From Pseudofrankia asymbiotica (GTDB taxonomy: Bacteria > Actinomycetota > Actinomycetes > Frankiales > Frankiaceae), in contig NZ_MOMC01000048.1 of the NCBI RefSeq assembly GCF_001983105.1, positions 9,019 through 16,115 on the forward strand: DNA of 7,097 nt. Direction: 5' to 3'. Made by a program: the position numbers and the translations under genes. The stretch's first letter is position 1. Each line of letters opens with the position of its first letter. The notes beneath the pieces were generated by a model. The model did not search any database, was not told the DNA's origin, and was given only the letters and a program-made list of their open reading frames with translations. Positions 1 to 5,736 of this stretch are shown here, piece by piece.

Positions 1-1
1 G

Positions 2-355
2 GCCACCTACTCGCCTCGGTATGCCCGGCAGTGGCTCGCCCCGCTCCTGCGCAATGTCGGCGTCGAAGGGGAAACCGCCGACGTTGCCCTTCTGCTGACG
101 AGCGAACTAGTCACCAACGCGGTCGTGCACGGCCGAGGCGATCCGACCGTCGAGGTCCGAGCCTCCGAGGGTCAGGTCTGGGTCGGCGTCAAAGACCCCG
201 ATAGCCGCGTCCCACACGTTCAGTCCGCGGACGGCGGCGCACTCGGTGGGCGGGGCCTCTACCTGGTCGACACGCTCGCGCACGCTTGGGGCACCGTACC
301 GATCGCCGGCGACGGAAAGATCGTCTGGTTCGCCCTGCCACGACAGCGCGCCTGA
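2..355 (+). CDS. RsbW-like ATP-binding protein (HATPase fold), 5' end missing
   Basis: Partial gene, open at the left edge of the window; 117 residues are visible before the TGA at 353-355. The reading frame is already open at position 2, so an internal GTG at 125 is not the start. The visible part carries the N-box of the GHKL/HATPase_c_2 fold (SELVTNAVVHG, Asn at visible residue 39), a degenerate G1 segment (VKDPDSR, about residue 65) and a glycine-rich G2 lid (GGRGLYLVDTLAHAWG). The length and motifs fit the small single-domain anti-sigma-factor kinases and ATP-binding proteins (RsbW/SpoIIAB type) that are abundant in actinobacteria. Members of the family bind ATP and either sequester a sigma factor or phosphorylate an STAS anti-antagonist; no partner gene is visible here. 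A sigma-B-like promoter lies directly downstream, which fits a stress-regulation context but does not prove a link. The family call is confident; the exact partner is unknown. Confidence 0.88.
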   Translation, partial: ATYSPRYARQWLAPLLRNVGVEGETADVALLLTSELVTNAVVHGRGDPTVEVRASEGQVWVGVKDPDSRVPHVQSADGGALGGRGLYLVDTLAHAWGTVPIAGDGKIVWFALPRQRA

Positions 356-400
356 CAGCGCACGAGCAAACCAGCGCCGGGCGCGGGCCGAGTCCGTCCG

Positions 401-424
401 GTTTAGCGCGGTCCTCAGGGGTAT
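401..424 (+). promoter_or_regulatory. Candidate sigma-B/F-type (general stress) promoter
   Basis: GTTT at 401-404, 14 nt, then GGGTAT at 419-424. This matches the actinobacterial stress-sigma consensus GNNT-N14-16-GGGTAY. Transcription would start near 431, about 3 nt before the ATG at 434, giving an almost leaderless mRNA. The AGGGG at 417-421 could instead be read as a Shine-Dalgarno sequence 12 nt from the ATG, but it would not be transcribed from this promoter, so the two readings exclude each other. Confidence 0.5.
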
Positions 425-433
425 GAGACTTCT

Positions 434-589
434 ATGCTTATTGACATCTTGGTTGCGATCATCATCGTCGCGATCGCCGCCGCGCTGGGGCTGACCGTTC
501 ATCCTGTGCTGTGGGTGATAGTTATTGCCGCCGTGCTCTGGCTCGTGGGTCGTCGTGGCATCGGCCGAGGCGGCCGATCGAGGCTGTAG
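434..589 (+). CDS. Small two-helix hydrophobic membrane protein, 51 aa
   Basis: ATG at 434 opens a 51-codon frame ending in TAG at 587-589. The protein is MLIDILVAIIIVAIAAALGL (residues 1-20, first membrane segment), then a THPV turn, a second hydrophobic segment at about 25-38 with two Trp, and an Arg/Gly-rich tail (residues 39-51) that would lie in the cytoplasm. This helical-hairpin plan, with a His-Pro turn and a basic tail, resembles short 'hydrophobic protein' genes common in Streptomyces and relatives, whose function is not established. The frame is too short for routine ORF cutoffs but shows the coding signature (isoleucine/valine/alanine-rich, few rare codons). The out-of-frame ATG at 423 gives no plausible protein. 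The sigma-B-like promoter immediately upstream suggests induction by stress. Function unknown. Confidence 0.68.
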   Translation: MLIDILVAIIIVAIAAALGLTVHPVLWVIVIAAVLWLVGRRGIGRGGRSRL

Positions 590-644
590 TAGTACGCCCG
601 TAACGGACTAAAGGGCGAGATACCTGTGGCATATGATCTCTCGA

Positions 645-664
645 GCCGCGGGTTCTCTCGCGGC
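645..664. terminator. 8-bp GC hairpin, possible terminator
   Basis: GCCGCGGG (645-652), loop TTCT, CTCGCGGC (657-664): eight pairs including one G-T. There is no T-run on either side, so termination is only plausible in the loose sense used for high-GC actinobacteria. It lies 56 nt after the stop of the small membrane protein. The weaker CGCCC/GGGCG hairpin at 595-617 is an alternative terminator for that gene. Confidence 0.3.
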
Positions 665-798
665 CATGCGACGACAGGTTCTCGCCGAGGTCGGATGAGT
701 CGGCCGGATAGGTACGGCCGCCCCACTCGCCGAGGCCTCGCGTGCCGCGTTCTAGCGCCAGCCCGGCGAGTGCTCACCCGTCGCTGGCATCAGCGAAA

Positions 799-854
799 TC
801 AGGATTGGTCGGAGCGCGCGTCACCGGTGATGCGCGACCTCCGACCAATCCTGA
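799..854. repeat. 56-nt near-perfect inverted repeat (long hairpin)
   Basis: The outer arm TCAGGATTGGTCGGAG (799-814) is perfectly complementary to 839-854. After a 2-nt bulge (AC, 837-838), CGCGC (815-819) pairs with GCGCG (832-836), G820 faces T831 (wobble), and TCACC (821-825) pairs with GGTGA (826-830). In total there are 26 Watson-Crick pairs and one G-T. The tip is palindromic with no separate loop. A smaller hairpin (781-796) sits 2 nt upstream. There is no T-tract, so a standard intrinsic terminator is not obvious. It could be a bidirectional terminator, a small dispersed element, or a hairpin in an unrecognised RNA. Confidence 0.85.
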
Positions 855-993
855 GAGGCCGATCCGGAACGCGTGAATGTTGCCGGATGTGGCACCAGGG
901 TCACTGGCCGCGCGAATCCTCCAATCCGGCCCGCCTGCTCCTCGCGGTCGTTCACAGCGGGCGGCGACGTCGTGTACGGCGACGTACAGGACG

Positions 994-1114
994 TCACAGG
1001 CCGACGTGGACTCCGGCGGTGGAGAACAGCGCGACCGCGAGTGGTGCGCCGGAGGTCGGTTCGCCGGTGACCTCGGCGCCGTCGACCGTCGGCCGAACCT
1101 GAGCAGGGCATGAG
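994..1114 (-). pseudogene. Coding-like fragment, possible gene remnant
   Basis: On the minus strand a frame ends in TGA (994-996) and is open back to a TAG at 1117-1119. It has no ATG or GTG start before its best part, which reads VRPTVDGAEVTGEPTSGAPL followed by AVALFSTAGVHVGL. Counting over these 34 codons gives G+C at first/second/third positions of 27, 20 and 29. That order is expected of real actinobacterial coding sequence, whereas the overlapping plus-strand frame has second-position GC above first. After the stop, an adjacent minus frame (DVLYVAVHDVAARCERP) also looks coding-like for a short distance. This suggests a decayed, frameshifted gene. I do not recognise the family. Confidence 0.3.
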
Positions 1115-1290
1115 GGCTACACCGGCGCCGCGACGGTGGATGGTGCCGTTGGTGACCGCCGCCGTGCTGGCCGGGGAGCGGTGACCGCGTGCTCGTCGGG
1201 CTCGTCGGACAAGCCACGGAATCCGGCCTCGGCGCGTCCGGCAAGGAAGACGATCTGCGCTGCGTCATCCGCAACGTCCAGTTCTCCTAG
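1110..1290 (+). pseudogene. Possible remnant of a lipoprotein gene, frameshifted
   Basis: ATG at 1110 begins MRATPAPRRWMVPLVTAAVL, which has the basic N-region and hydrophobic core of a signal peptide, but the frame stops after 24 codons at a TGA (1182-1184). A second frame over about 1181-1216 reads AVTACSSGSSDKP, a good lipobox (V-T-A-C) with a Ser-rich linker, as expected straight after that signal peptide. A third frame continues to TAG at 1288-1290 as GQATESGLGASGKEDDLRCV then IRNVQFS, with good codon use. Joined in order, the pieces look like a short secreted lipoprotein broken by two indels; otherwise the resemblance is accidental. The AGGG at 1105-1108 lies too close to the ATG to be a good ribosome site. 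Family unknown. The gene would converge on the histidine kinase. Confidence 0.35.
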
Positions 1291-1322
1291 CCCTGGGCCG
1301 CCCCTGCGGGATCCTCGCGGCC

Positions 1323-1348
1323 GCCGGGGCAGCCCGCCGGGGCAGCCC
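1323..1348. repeat. 13-bp tandem duplication, two copies
   Basis: GCCGGGGCAGCCC occurs at 1323-1335 and again at 1336-1348, perfectly and head to tail, in the short spacer beyond the end of the histidine kinase gene. The GGGGCAGCCC part can pair imperfectly with GGGCCGCCCC just after 1294, so the region might form a GC-rich stem at the kinase 3' end. Confidence 0.7.
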
Positions 1349-1361
1349 GCCGCACCGGAGC

Positions 1362-2495
1362 TCATCGGTGACCGGGCCCGCCGCCCGCGGCCGCCACCAG
1401 GCGGTCTGTTGATCCCCGCGGAAACGTGACCTCGATGTCCAGCCCACCGGCCGGCCGGGCCGCGGCGGCGAGCCGGGCGCCATGCGCGTCGGCGATCGCC
1501 CGGACGATCGCGAGGCCCAGCCCGTGGCCCTCGCCGTGCCGGACACGCCGCCCGTCCAGCTGCTGGAACGGCTCGAAGAGCCGTTCGACCTCCGCCGGCT
1601 GGACGACCGGTCCCGAGTTGCGGACGGACAGCCGCGCCCCGTCGGCGGTGGCCGACGTCGTCACCTCGACCCGGCCGCCGGCCACGTTGTAGCGGGTCGC
1701 GTTGTCGACCAGGTTCGCCACCAGGCTCTCGACGAGCAGCGGGTCCCCCGAGGCGGGCGCCGCGCCGAGGGCCGCCTCGACGGCCACGCCGGCGGACCGG
1801 GCCGGCGGGCGGTTCGACAGGACCCGCCGTGCGACGTCGGCCAGGTCGAACGGCTCCCGTCGGTCCACTCCCTGCTCGCCGCTGGCCAGGGTGAGCAGTG
1901 CCTCGATCAGATGCCCCTGCGTCGCGCCCAGCTCGAGCACCTCCCCGCAGGCCACCCGCAGCGCCTCTACCGTCGCGTCGGGGTCGGCGAGGGCGACCTG
2001 CAGGATGGCTCGCTGCGCGGTCAAAGGCGTGCGCAGCTCGTGCGACGCGTTCGCCACGAAGCGCCGCTGCGACGCGAACGCCGCCTCCAGCCGGCCGAAG
2101 AGGTCGTCGAGGGTCGCCGCGAGCTCCGCGAACTCGTCGGTCCGGCCGGTCGGTCCCAGCCGGCGGTGCAGGTTGCTCGCCGAGATGTCCCGCGCCGTCG
2201 CCGTGATGGTCCGCAGCGGCCGCAGGAACCGGACGGTCACGAGCCAACCCAGCCCCACCGACACCAGCAGCAGCACGGCCACGCACACCGACCAGGTGAG
2301 GAACGGGAACTGCGTCGTCGTCGTCGGCGCCACCCCAGGCCCGGTGCCGACAGGCACGGAGCCGGCCGGCGAGGACACCTTCGTCCCGACCAGCGCCGCG
2401 GCCAGCAACACCGTGCCCGAGACGAAGAAGGGCACGGCGTAGAGCAGCATCAGCTGCGTCCGCAGCCTGCGCAGCGGACGCCGGCGGGGGGTCAC
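1362..2495 (-). CDS. Membrane sensor histidine kinase of a two-component system
   Basis: A 377-residue sensor kinase that autophosphorylates and passes phosphate to the regulator encoded just upstream. The GTG start at 2495 overlaps the regulator stop (GTGA), so the two are translationally coupled. Order of parts: short basic N-terminus; membrane segment about 15-37; a small extracytoplasmic loop of about 28 residues rich in Thr, Pro and Gly (38-65); membrane segment about 66-88; HAMP linker about 89-141; HisKA with SHELRTP (His152 the phosphoacceptor, Thr156 in the phosphatase position); and an ATP-binding domain with N-box NLVDN (261-265), F-box RLFEPFQQL (305-313) and lid GEGHGLGLAIV (321-331). 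The usual Asp of the G1 box is replaced: the segment reads VRNSGP, with Asn293. The small loop suggests sensing at or within the membrane rather than binding of a large ligand. The tail after the ATPase fold (about 360-377) is low-complexity. The class is certain, the signal unknown. Confidence 0.95.
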   Translation of the reverse strand: MTPRRRPLRRLRTQLMLLYAVPFFVSGTVLLAAALVGTKVSSPAGSVPVGTGPGVAPTTTTQFPFLTWSVCVAVLLLVSVGLGWLVTVRFLRPLRTITATARDISASNLHRRLGPTGRTDEFAELAATLDDLFGRLEAAFASQRRFVANASHELRTPLTAQRAILQVALADPDATVEALRVACGEVLELGATQGHLIEALLTLASGEQGVDRREPFDLADVARRVLSNRPPARSAGVAVEAALGAAPASGDPLLVESLVANLVDNATRYNVAGGRVEVTTSATADGARLSVRNSGPVVQPAEVERLFEPFQQLDGRRVRHGEGHGLGLAIVRAIADAHGARLAAAARPAGGLDIEVTFPRGSTDRLVAAAGGGPGHR

Positions 2496-3154
2496 CGCTC
2501 GCCGATCCGGTAGCCACCCTCGCGCACGGTGAACACCACCGGCGGCTCGCCCAGCTTGGCGCGCAGCCGTCGGATCGTCGTCTTCACCGCGGTCGTGAAC
2601 GGGTCCGCCGCCTCGTCCCACACCCGTTCGAGCAGCTCCTCGGCCGGCACCGGCCGGCCCGGCACGGCGAGCAGGCATTCGAGCACCCCGAACTCCTTCG
2701 GGCTGAGGTCGAGGCGCCGCCCGCCCCGGGACGCGACCCGCCGGCCCGGGTCGAGGGTCAGGTCCCCGTGCTCCAGGACCGGTGGCACCAGGGCGGTCGG
2801 CCGGCGGGCGAGCGCCCGGACCCTGGCGACCAGCTCGGCGAAGTCGAACGGCTTGGGCAGGTAGTCGTCGGCGCCCAGGCCAAGCCCGTCGACCCGGTCC
2901 CTGACCGTGCTCGACGCGGTCAGCATGAGGACCCGGCTGCACGGGTACGCGGCGACGATCCGCCGGCACACCTCGTCGCCGTGCGTGCCGGGCAGGTCCC
3001 GGTCGAGCACCACCACGTCGTACCGGGTGGCCGCCAGGCGCGCCAGCGCGTCGTCACCGTCGAGCGCGACGTCGACCGCCATCCCCTCCCGGCGCAGCCC
3101 GGTCCGGACCGTGCGGGCCAGGATCTCGAAATCCTCCACCACCAGGACGCGCAT
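2492..3154 (-). CDS. OmpR/PhoB-family response regulator
   Basis: A 220-residue transcription factor, first gene of the minus-strand pair. The receiver domain (1-~118) has the acidic pair Glu7/Asp8, phosphoacceptor Asp51 (VVVLDRDLPG), Thr79 and Lys101 (YLPKPF). The winged-helix DNA-binding domain spans about 126-218 (LDLSPKEFGVLECLL, a segment ending TTAVKTTIRRLRAKLG, and the wing hairpin VFTVREGGYRIGE). The length is typical and both domains are complete. The ATG at 3154 starts directly on the first receiver strand (MRVLVVED), so no earlier start is needed; the Shine-Dalgarno sequence is poor. It is divergent from the ABC exporter operon with an 87-bp spacer containing 11-bp-phased repeats, so the exporter is the most likely target. 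It aligns without gaps, through Lys101, with the second regulator at the right end of the window, indicating paralogy. Confidence 0.96.
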   Translation of the reverse strand: MRVLVVEDFEILARTVRTGLRREGMAVDVALDGDDALARLAATRYDVVVLDRDLPGTHGDEVCRRIVAAYPCSRVLMLTASSTVRDRVDGLGLGADDYLPKPFDFAELVARVRALARRPTALVPPVLEHGDLTLDPGRRVASRGGRRLDLSPKEFGVLECLLAVPGRPVPAEELLERVWDEAADPFTTAVKTTIRRLRAKLGEPPVVFTVREGGYRIGER

Positions 3155-3187
3155 CGCTCAACCATCCCAGGCCGGCGGTGGCAGCCA

Positions 3188-3219
3188 GGTGTCATCGGAC
3201 GGCACCGGGCTGACACCGG
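3188..3219. promoter_or_regulatory. Candidate operator: phased hexamer repeats in the divergent spacer
   Basis: CATCGG (3193-3198), CACCGG (3203-3208) and CACCGG (3214-3219) follow one another with 10- and 11-bp periods, so they lie on one face of the helix. Tandem 11-bp-period half-sites are the usual target of OmpR/PhoB regulators. The same stretch contains an inverted repeat GGTGTCA (3188-3194)/TGACACC (3211-3217) and an 8-bp direct repeat CGGACGGC (3196-3203, 3220-3227). The region is shared by the minus-strand regulator gene and the plus-strand exporter operon. That the adjacent regulator binds here is inference. Confidence 0.5.
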
Positions 3220-3227
3220 CGGACGGC

Positions 3228-3233
3228 TAGAAA
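3228..3233 (+). promoter_or_regulatory. Possible -10 box of the exporter operon
   Basis: TAGAAA begins 8 nt after the last CACCGG repeat and ends 8 nt before the ATG at 3242, which would make the mRNA leaderless or nearly so. It lacks the final T of the TANNNT consensus and there is no well-spaced -35 box. An activator bound to the repeats could substitute for the -35. No Shine-Dalgarno sequence precedes the ATG, consistent with leaderless translation. Confidence 0.35.
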
Positions 3234-3241
3234 CCCGACCT

Positions 3242-4201
3242 ATGATCACCGTGAACGGACTGCGGAAACGGTTCGGCGCGACCACCGCCCTCGACGGGAT
3301 GACGTTCACCGTCCAGCCGGGGCAGGTCACCGGCTTCGTCGGGCCGAACGGCGCCGGCAAATCGACCACCATGCGGGTCGTCCTCGGCCTCGACGCCGCC
3401 GACGACGGCGACGCCCTCGTCGAGGGACACCCGTACCGCTCCCTGCGCCACCCGCTGCGGCACGTCGGCTCGCTCCTGGACGCCGCCGCCGTCTCACCCG
3501 GCCGCACCGCCCGCAACCACCTGCTGTGGCTCGCGCACTCCCAGGGGCTTGGATCCAGCAGGGTCGACGAGGTTCTCGAGACCGTCGGGCTCACGTCCGT
3601 CGCCCGCCGCCGGGCCGGCGGGTTCTCGCTCGGCATGCGGCAACGCCTCGGCATCGCCGCCGCGCTGCTCGGCGACCCGCACACGCTCCTGCTCGACGAG
3701 CCGTTCAACGGCATGGATCCCGAAGGGATCATCTGGATGCGCCGCCTCACGCGGGAGCTGGCCGCCGAGGGACGGGCGGTCCTGGTCTCCAGCCACCTGA
3801 TGAGCCAGCTGCAGGACATCGCCGACCACGTGGTGGTCGCCGGCCGCGGCAGGGTCCTCGCCGACGCGAGCGTCACCCAGCTGCTGGCCGCCGTGTCGGA
3901 CGGCCGGGTCACGGTGCGCTCCGCCGCCGCCACGCGCGCGACGGCGGTCCTGGCGGGCGGCGGCGGGTCCGTGACGGCCACCGGGGACGGCACGCTCGTC
4001 GTGACCGGCCTGCCGGCCGAGGCGATCGCCGCGCTGCTCAGCCGCGACGGCGTGCCGTTCTCCGAGCTCGCCGCCCACCGGGCGACGCTCGAGGACGCCT
4101 ACCTGGAGCTCACCCGCGACTCCGTGGAGTACCGCGCCGCCGAGCCGGCCGCCGCGTCGGCCGCCACCGCGTCGACGCACACCCCGGGGGAGGCGCGGTG
4201 A
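3242..4201 (+). CDS. ABC-2 exporter ATP-binding protein
   Basis: A 319-residue nucleotide-binding subunit, first gene of a three-gene exporter operon. It hydrolyses ATP on the cytoplasmic face to drive the two permeases encoded downstream. Motifs: Walker A GPNGAGKST (34-42), signature FSLGMRQR (128-135, with LGMRQ in place of the classical LSGGQ), Walker B LLLDEP (Asp152, Glu153), D-loop NGMDP, and switch His185 (VSSHL). The usual Q-loop glutamine is not evident: the segment reads VGSLLDAAAVSPGRTARNHL, a form I associate with this actinobacterial subfamily. After the ATPase core comes a C-terminal region of about 100 residues ending in an Ala/Thr-rich tail, typical of CcmA/NatA-like subunits. 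The start at 3242 fits the beginning of the fold (MITVNGLRKRFG); the frame upstream is antisense to the regulator gene. The last bases carry a strong ribosome site (GGGGGAGG, 4186-4193) for the next gene. Substrate unknown. Confidence 0.96.
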   Translation: MITVNGLRKRFGATTALDGMTFTVQPGQVTGFVGPNGAGKSTTMRVVLGLDAADDGDALVEGHPYRSLRHPLRHVGSLLDAAAVSPGRTARNHLLWLAHSQGLGSSRVDEVLETVGLTSVARRRAGGFSLGMRQRLGIAAALLGDPHTLLLDEPFNGMDPEGIIWMRRLTRELAAEGRAVLVSSHLMSQLQDIADHVVVAGRGRVLADASVTQLLAAVSDGRVTVRSAAATRATAVLAGGGGSVTATGDGTLVVTGLPAEAIAALLSRDGVPFSELAAHRATLEDAYLELTRDSVEYRAAEPAAASAATASTHTPGEAR

Positions 4202-5736
4202 GCGCGTTCGTGGACACGCTGCGCGCCGAGTGGACGAAGTTCCGGACCATCCGCGGCTGGGTCATCGGCACCGTCGCCATCGTCGGCGTCATCGTGGCGT
4301 TCGGGCTCATGCCGGGGATGCAGGGGAGCTGCGGCAAGAACGGCCCGGGCTCCGAGTGCTCGCTGCCGGTCGGCCCCGGTGGCGAGGAGGTCACCGACAC
4401 CTTCACGTTCCTCCACCAGGCGCTCACCGGGGACGGCGAGGTCATCGCCCGGGTCGCCGGCATGACCGGCATAGCGACCGGAGAAGACCCGGACAAGCCG
4501 AACCACACCGTCGAGCCGTGGGCCAAGGCCGGCCTCATCATCAGGGCGGCCACCGACCAGGGCTCGTCCTACGCGGCGGTCATGGTCACCGGCGGCCACG
4601 GGGTACGGATGCAGTACGACTACACCCATGACGTCGCCGGCAGCCCCGACGGGGTCACCGCCGCCGTTCCCCGCTGGCTGCGCCTGACCCGCGCCGGGGA
4701 CACCGTCACCGCCGCCGAGTCCGTCGACGGCGACCGGTGGACGACCGTCGGCACCGCCCGGCTGCGCGGCCTGCCGCCGACCGTCGAGGTCGGGCTGTTC
4801 GCCACGTCCCCGCAACACTCCGAGGAGCTTCACACCGGGCTGATGTCCGGCGCCATGGGCGGACCGACCCAGGTGACCGGCACGTTCGACCACCTCGCCG
4901 CCCGGGACGGCTGGACCGGCGCGGCCTGGCATCCGGACGTCATCGGACACGCCGACGGACCGGCGAACGGTGCCCCGGGCGCCGAGGGCCCGCCCGCCCC
5001 CGCCTCGGGGGTCGAGCAGGTGGGCGACGCCATGCGCCTGACCGGTTCCGGCGATATCGCGCCGGCCGTATCCGGCTCCGGGGGCCTCGGGGTGTCCATC
5101 ACGCAGACGCTCGTCGGCACCTTCGTCGGCCTGATCCTGGCCGTCGTCGTGGGCACCGTGTTCGTCACCGCGGAGTACCGTCGCGGACTCGTCCGGACGA
5201 CCTTCGCGGCCAGTCCGGGCCGGCTGCGGGTGCTCGCCGCGAAGGCCACCGTCGTCGGCGGGGTCATGTTCGTCACCGGCCTCGCCGCGGCGGCGGCCAC
5301 GGTCGTGTTCGGGCAGCGCGTGCTGCGCGGCAACGGCGTGTACGTCCATTCCGCCCCGGCCGGCACCGAGGTGCGCGTCGTCGTCGGCACCGCGGTCCTG
5401 CTCGCCGTCGCCGCGATCCTCGGCCTCGGCCTCGGCGCACTGCTGCGCCGCGGCGTCACGGCGGTCACCACCGCGGTCCTCGTGATCGTCCTGCCGTACC
5501 TGCTGGCCATGACCGTCCTGACGGGCGACGCGGCGCGCTGGCTGCTGCGGGTCAGCCCGGCGGCGGCGTTCGCGCTGCAGCAGGCCTCGCCGGAGTACCC
5601 CCAGGTCGCGAACCTCTACACCCCGGCCGACGGATACTTCCCCCTGGCACCCTGGGCCGGCTTCGCCGTCCTCACCGCCTGGGCCGCCGTCGCCCTCGCC
5701 GCCGCCGCCGTGACGCAACGCCGGCGGGACGCATGA
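4198..5736 (+). CDS. ABC-2 permease with a concanavalin-like (DUF1349-type) extracytoplasmic insert
   Basis: A 512-residue membrane subunit. The GTG at 4198 overlaps the ATPase stop (GTGA) and is preceded by GGGGGAGG with a 4-nt spacer. Order of parts: cytoplasmic LRAEWTKFRTIRGW, typical of ABC-2 permease N-termini; membrane segment 1 about 21-38; then roughly 260 residues outside the membrane; then membrane segments 2 (303-324), 3 (about 345-371), 4 (about 393-416), 5 (about 420-441) and 6 (485-505). The conserved EYRRGLVRTTFAASPGR follows segment 2. The insert begins with a Cys pair (Cys45, Cys54, possibly disulfide-linked). It then has a beta-rich domain (about 67-240) with WAKAGLIIRAA, RWLRLTRAGDTVTA, SVDGDRWTTVG and VEVGLFATS, the pattern of DUF1349/laminin-G-like folds seen in secreted carbohydrate-binding proteins. 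A Gly/Pro/Ala-rich linker leads back to the membrane. The insert could bind a glycan or the transported compound at the cell surface; this is inference. Permease class is very confident, domain name fairly confident. Confidence 0.92.
   Translation: MSAFVDTLRAEWTKFRTIRGWVIGTVAIVGVIVAFGLMPGMQGSCGKNGPGSECSLPVGPGGEEVTDTFTFLHQALTGDGEVIARVAGMTGIATGEDPDKPNHTVEPWAKAGLIIRAATDQGSSYAAVMVTGGHGVRMQYDYTHDVAGSPDGVTAAVPRWLRLTRAGDTVTAAESVDGDRWTTVGTARLRGLPPTVEVGLFATSPQHSEELHTGLMSGAMGGPTQVTGTFDHLAARDGWTGAAWHPDVIGHADGPANGAPGAEGPPAPASGVEQVGDAMRLTGSGDIAPAVSGSGGLGVSITQTLVGTFVGLILAVVVGTVFVTAEYRRGLVRTTFAASPGRLRVLAAKATVVGGVMFVTGLAAAAATVVFGQRVLRGNGVYVHSAPAGTEVRVVVGTAVLLAVAAILGLGLGALLRRGVTAVTTAVLVIVLPYLLAMTVLTGDAARWLLRVSPAAAFALQQASPEYPQVANLYTPADGYFPLAPWAGFAVLTAWAAVALAAAAVTQRRRDA

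Larger units (their letters stand above)
590..1109. other. Long stretch with no intact gene; hairpin-rich
   Basis: No intact gene is supported here. Frames open on either strand are arginine-rich with poor codon-position bias, apart from a short coding-like piece on the minus strand at 994-1114. Structures visible: a hairpin CGCCC (595-599)/GGGCG (613-617) just after the small membrane-protein gene; a hairpin at 645-664; a direct repeat CTCGCCGAGG at 681-690 and 726-735; CGGCCG at 701-706 and 715-720 flanking 8 nt; a 10-bp palindrome CGAGGCCTCG at 731-740; a hairpin TCGCTG/CAGCGA at 781-796; and the large inverted repeat at 799-854. The density of inverted repeats is higher than elsewhere in the window. 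Confidence 0.6.

Noticed and set aside
125..355. Internal GTG at 125 as the start of a 76-residue protein
   Set aside because: The frame is open from position 2 and the N-box helix of the ATPase fold lies across this codon, so starting here would remove an essential motif.
799..854. Inverted repeat as terminal repeats of an insertion sequence
   Set aside because: The arms abut each other with no DNA between them, and no transposase fragment or flanking target duplication is recognisable nearby.
626..1102. 158-codon plus-strand frame through the hairpin-rich stretch
   Set aside because: Arg-rich translation, second-position GC above first-position GC in the part I counted, and it runs straight through both arms of the long inverted repeat; not a believable protein.
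774..1274. 166-codon minus-strand frame
   Set aside because: Pro/Ser/Arg-rich over most of its length; only a short segment (DVLYVAVHDVAARC) looks coding-like, and it is reported as part of a possible remnant instead.
1482..2513. Long open frame on the plus strand (343 codons) opposite the histidine kinase
   Set aside because: Antisense shadow of a gene with clear kinase motifs; composition is Arg/Gln/Pro-rich with no recognisable domain, as expected in high-GC DNA.
4099..5718. Long open frame on the minus strand (539 codons) opposite the first permease
   Set aside because: Low-complexity Gly/Arg/Asp-rich translation antisense to a clear ABC-2 permease; a GC-content artefact.
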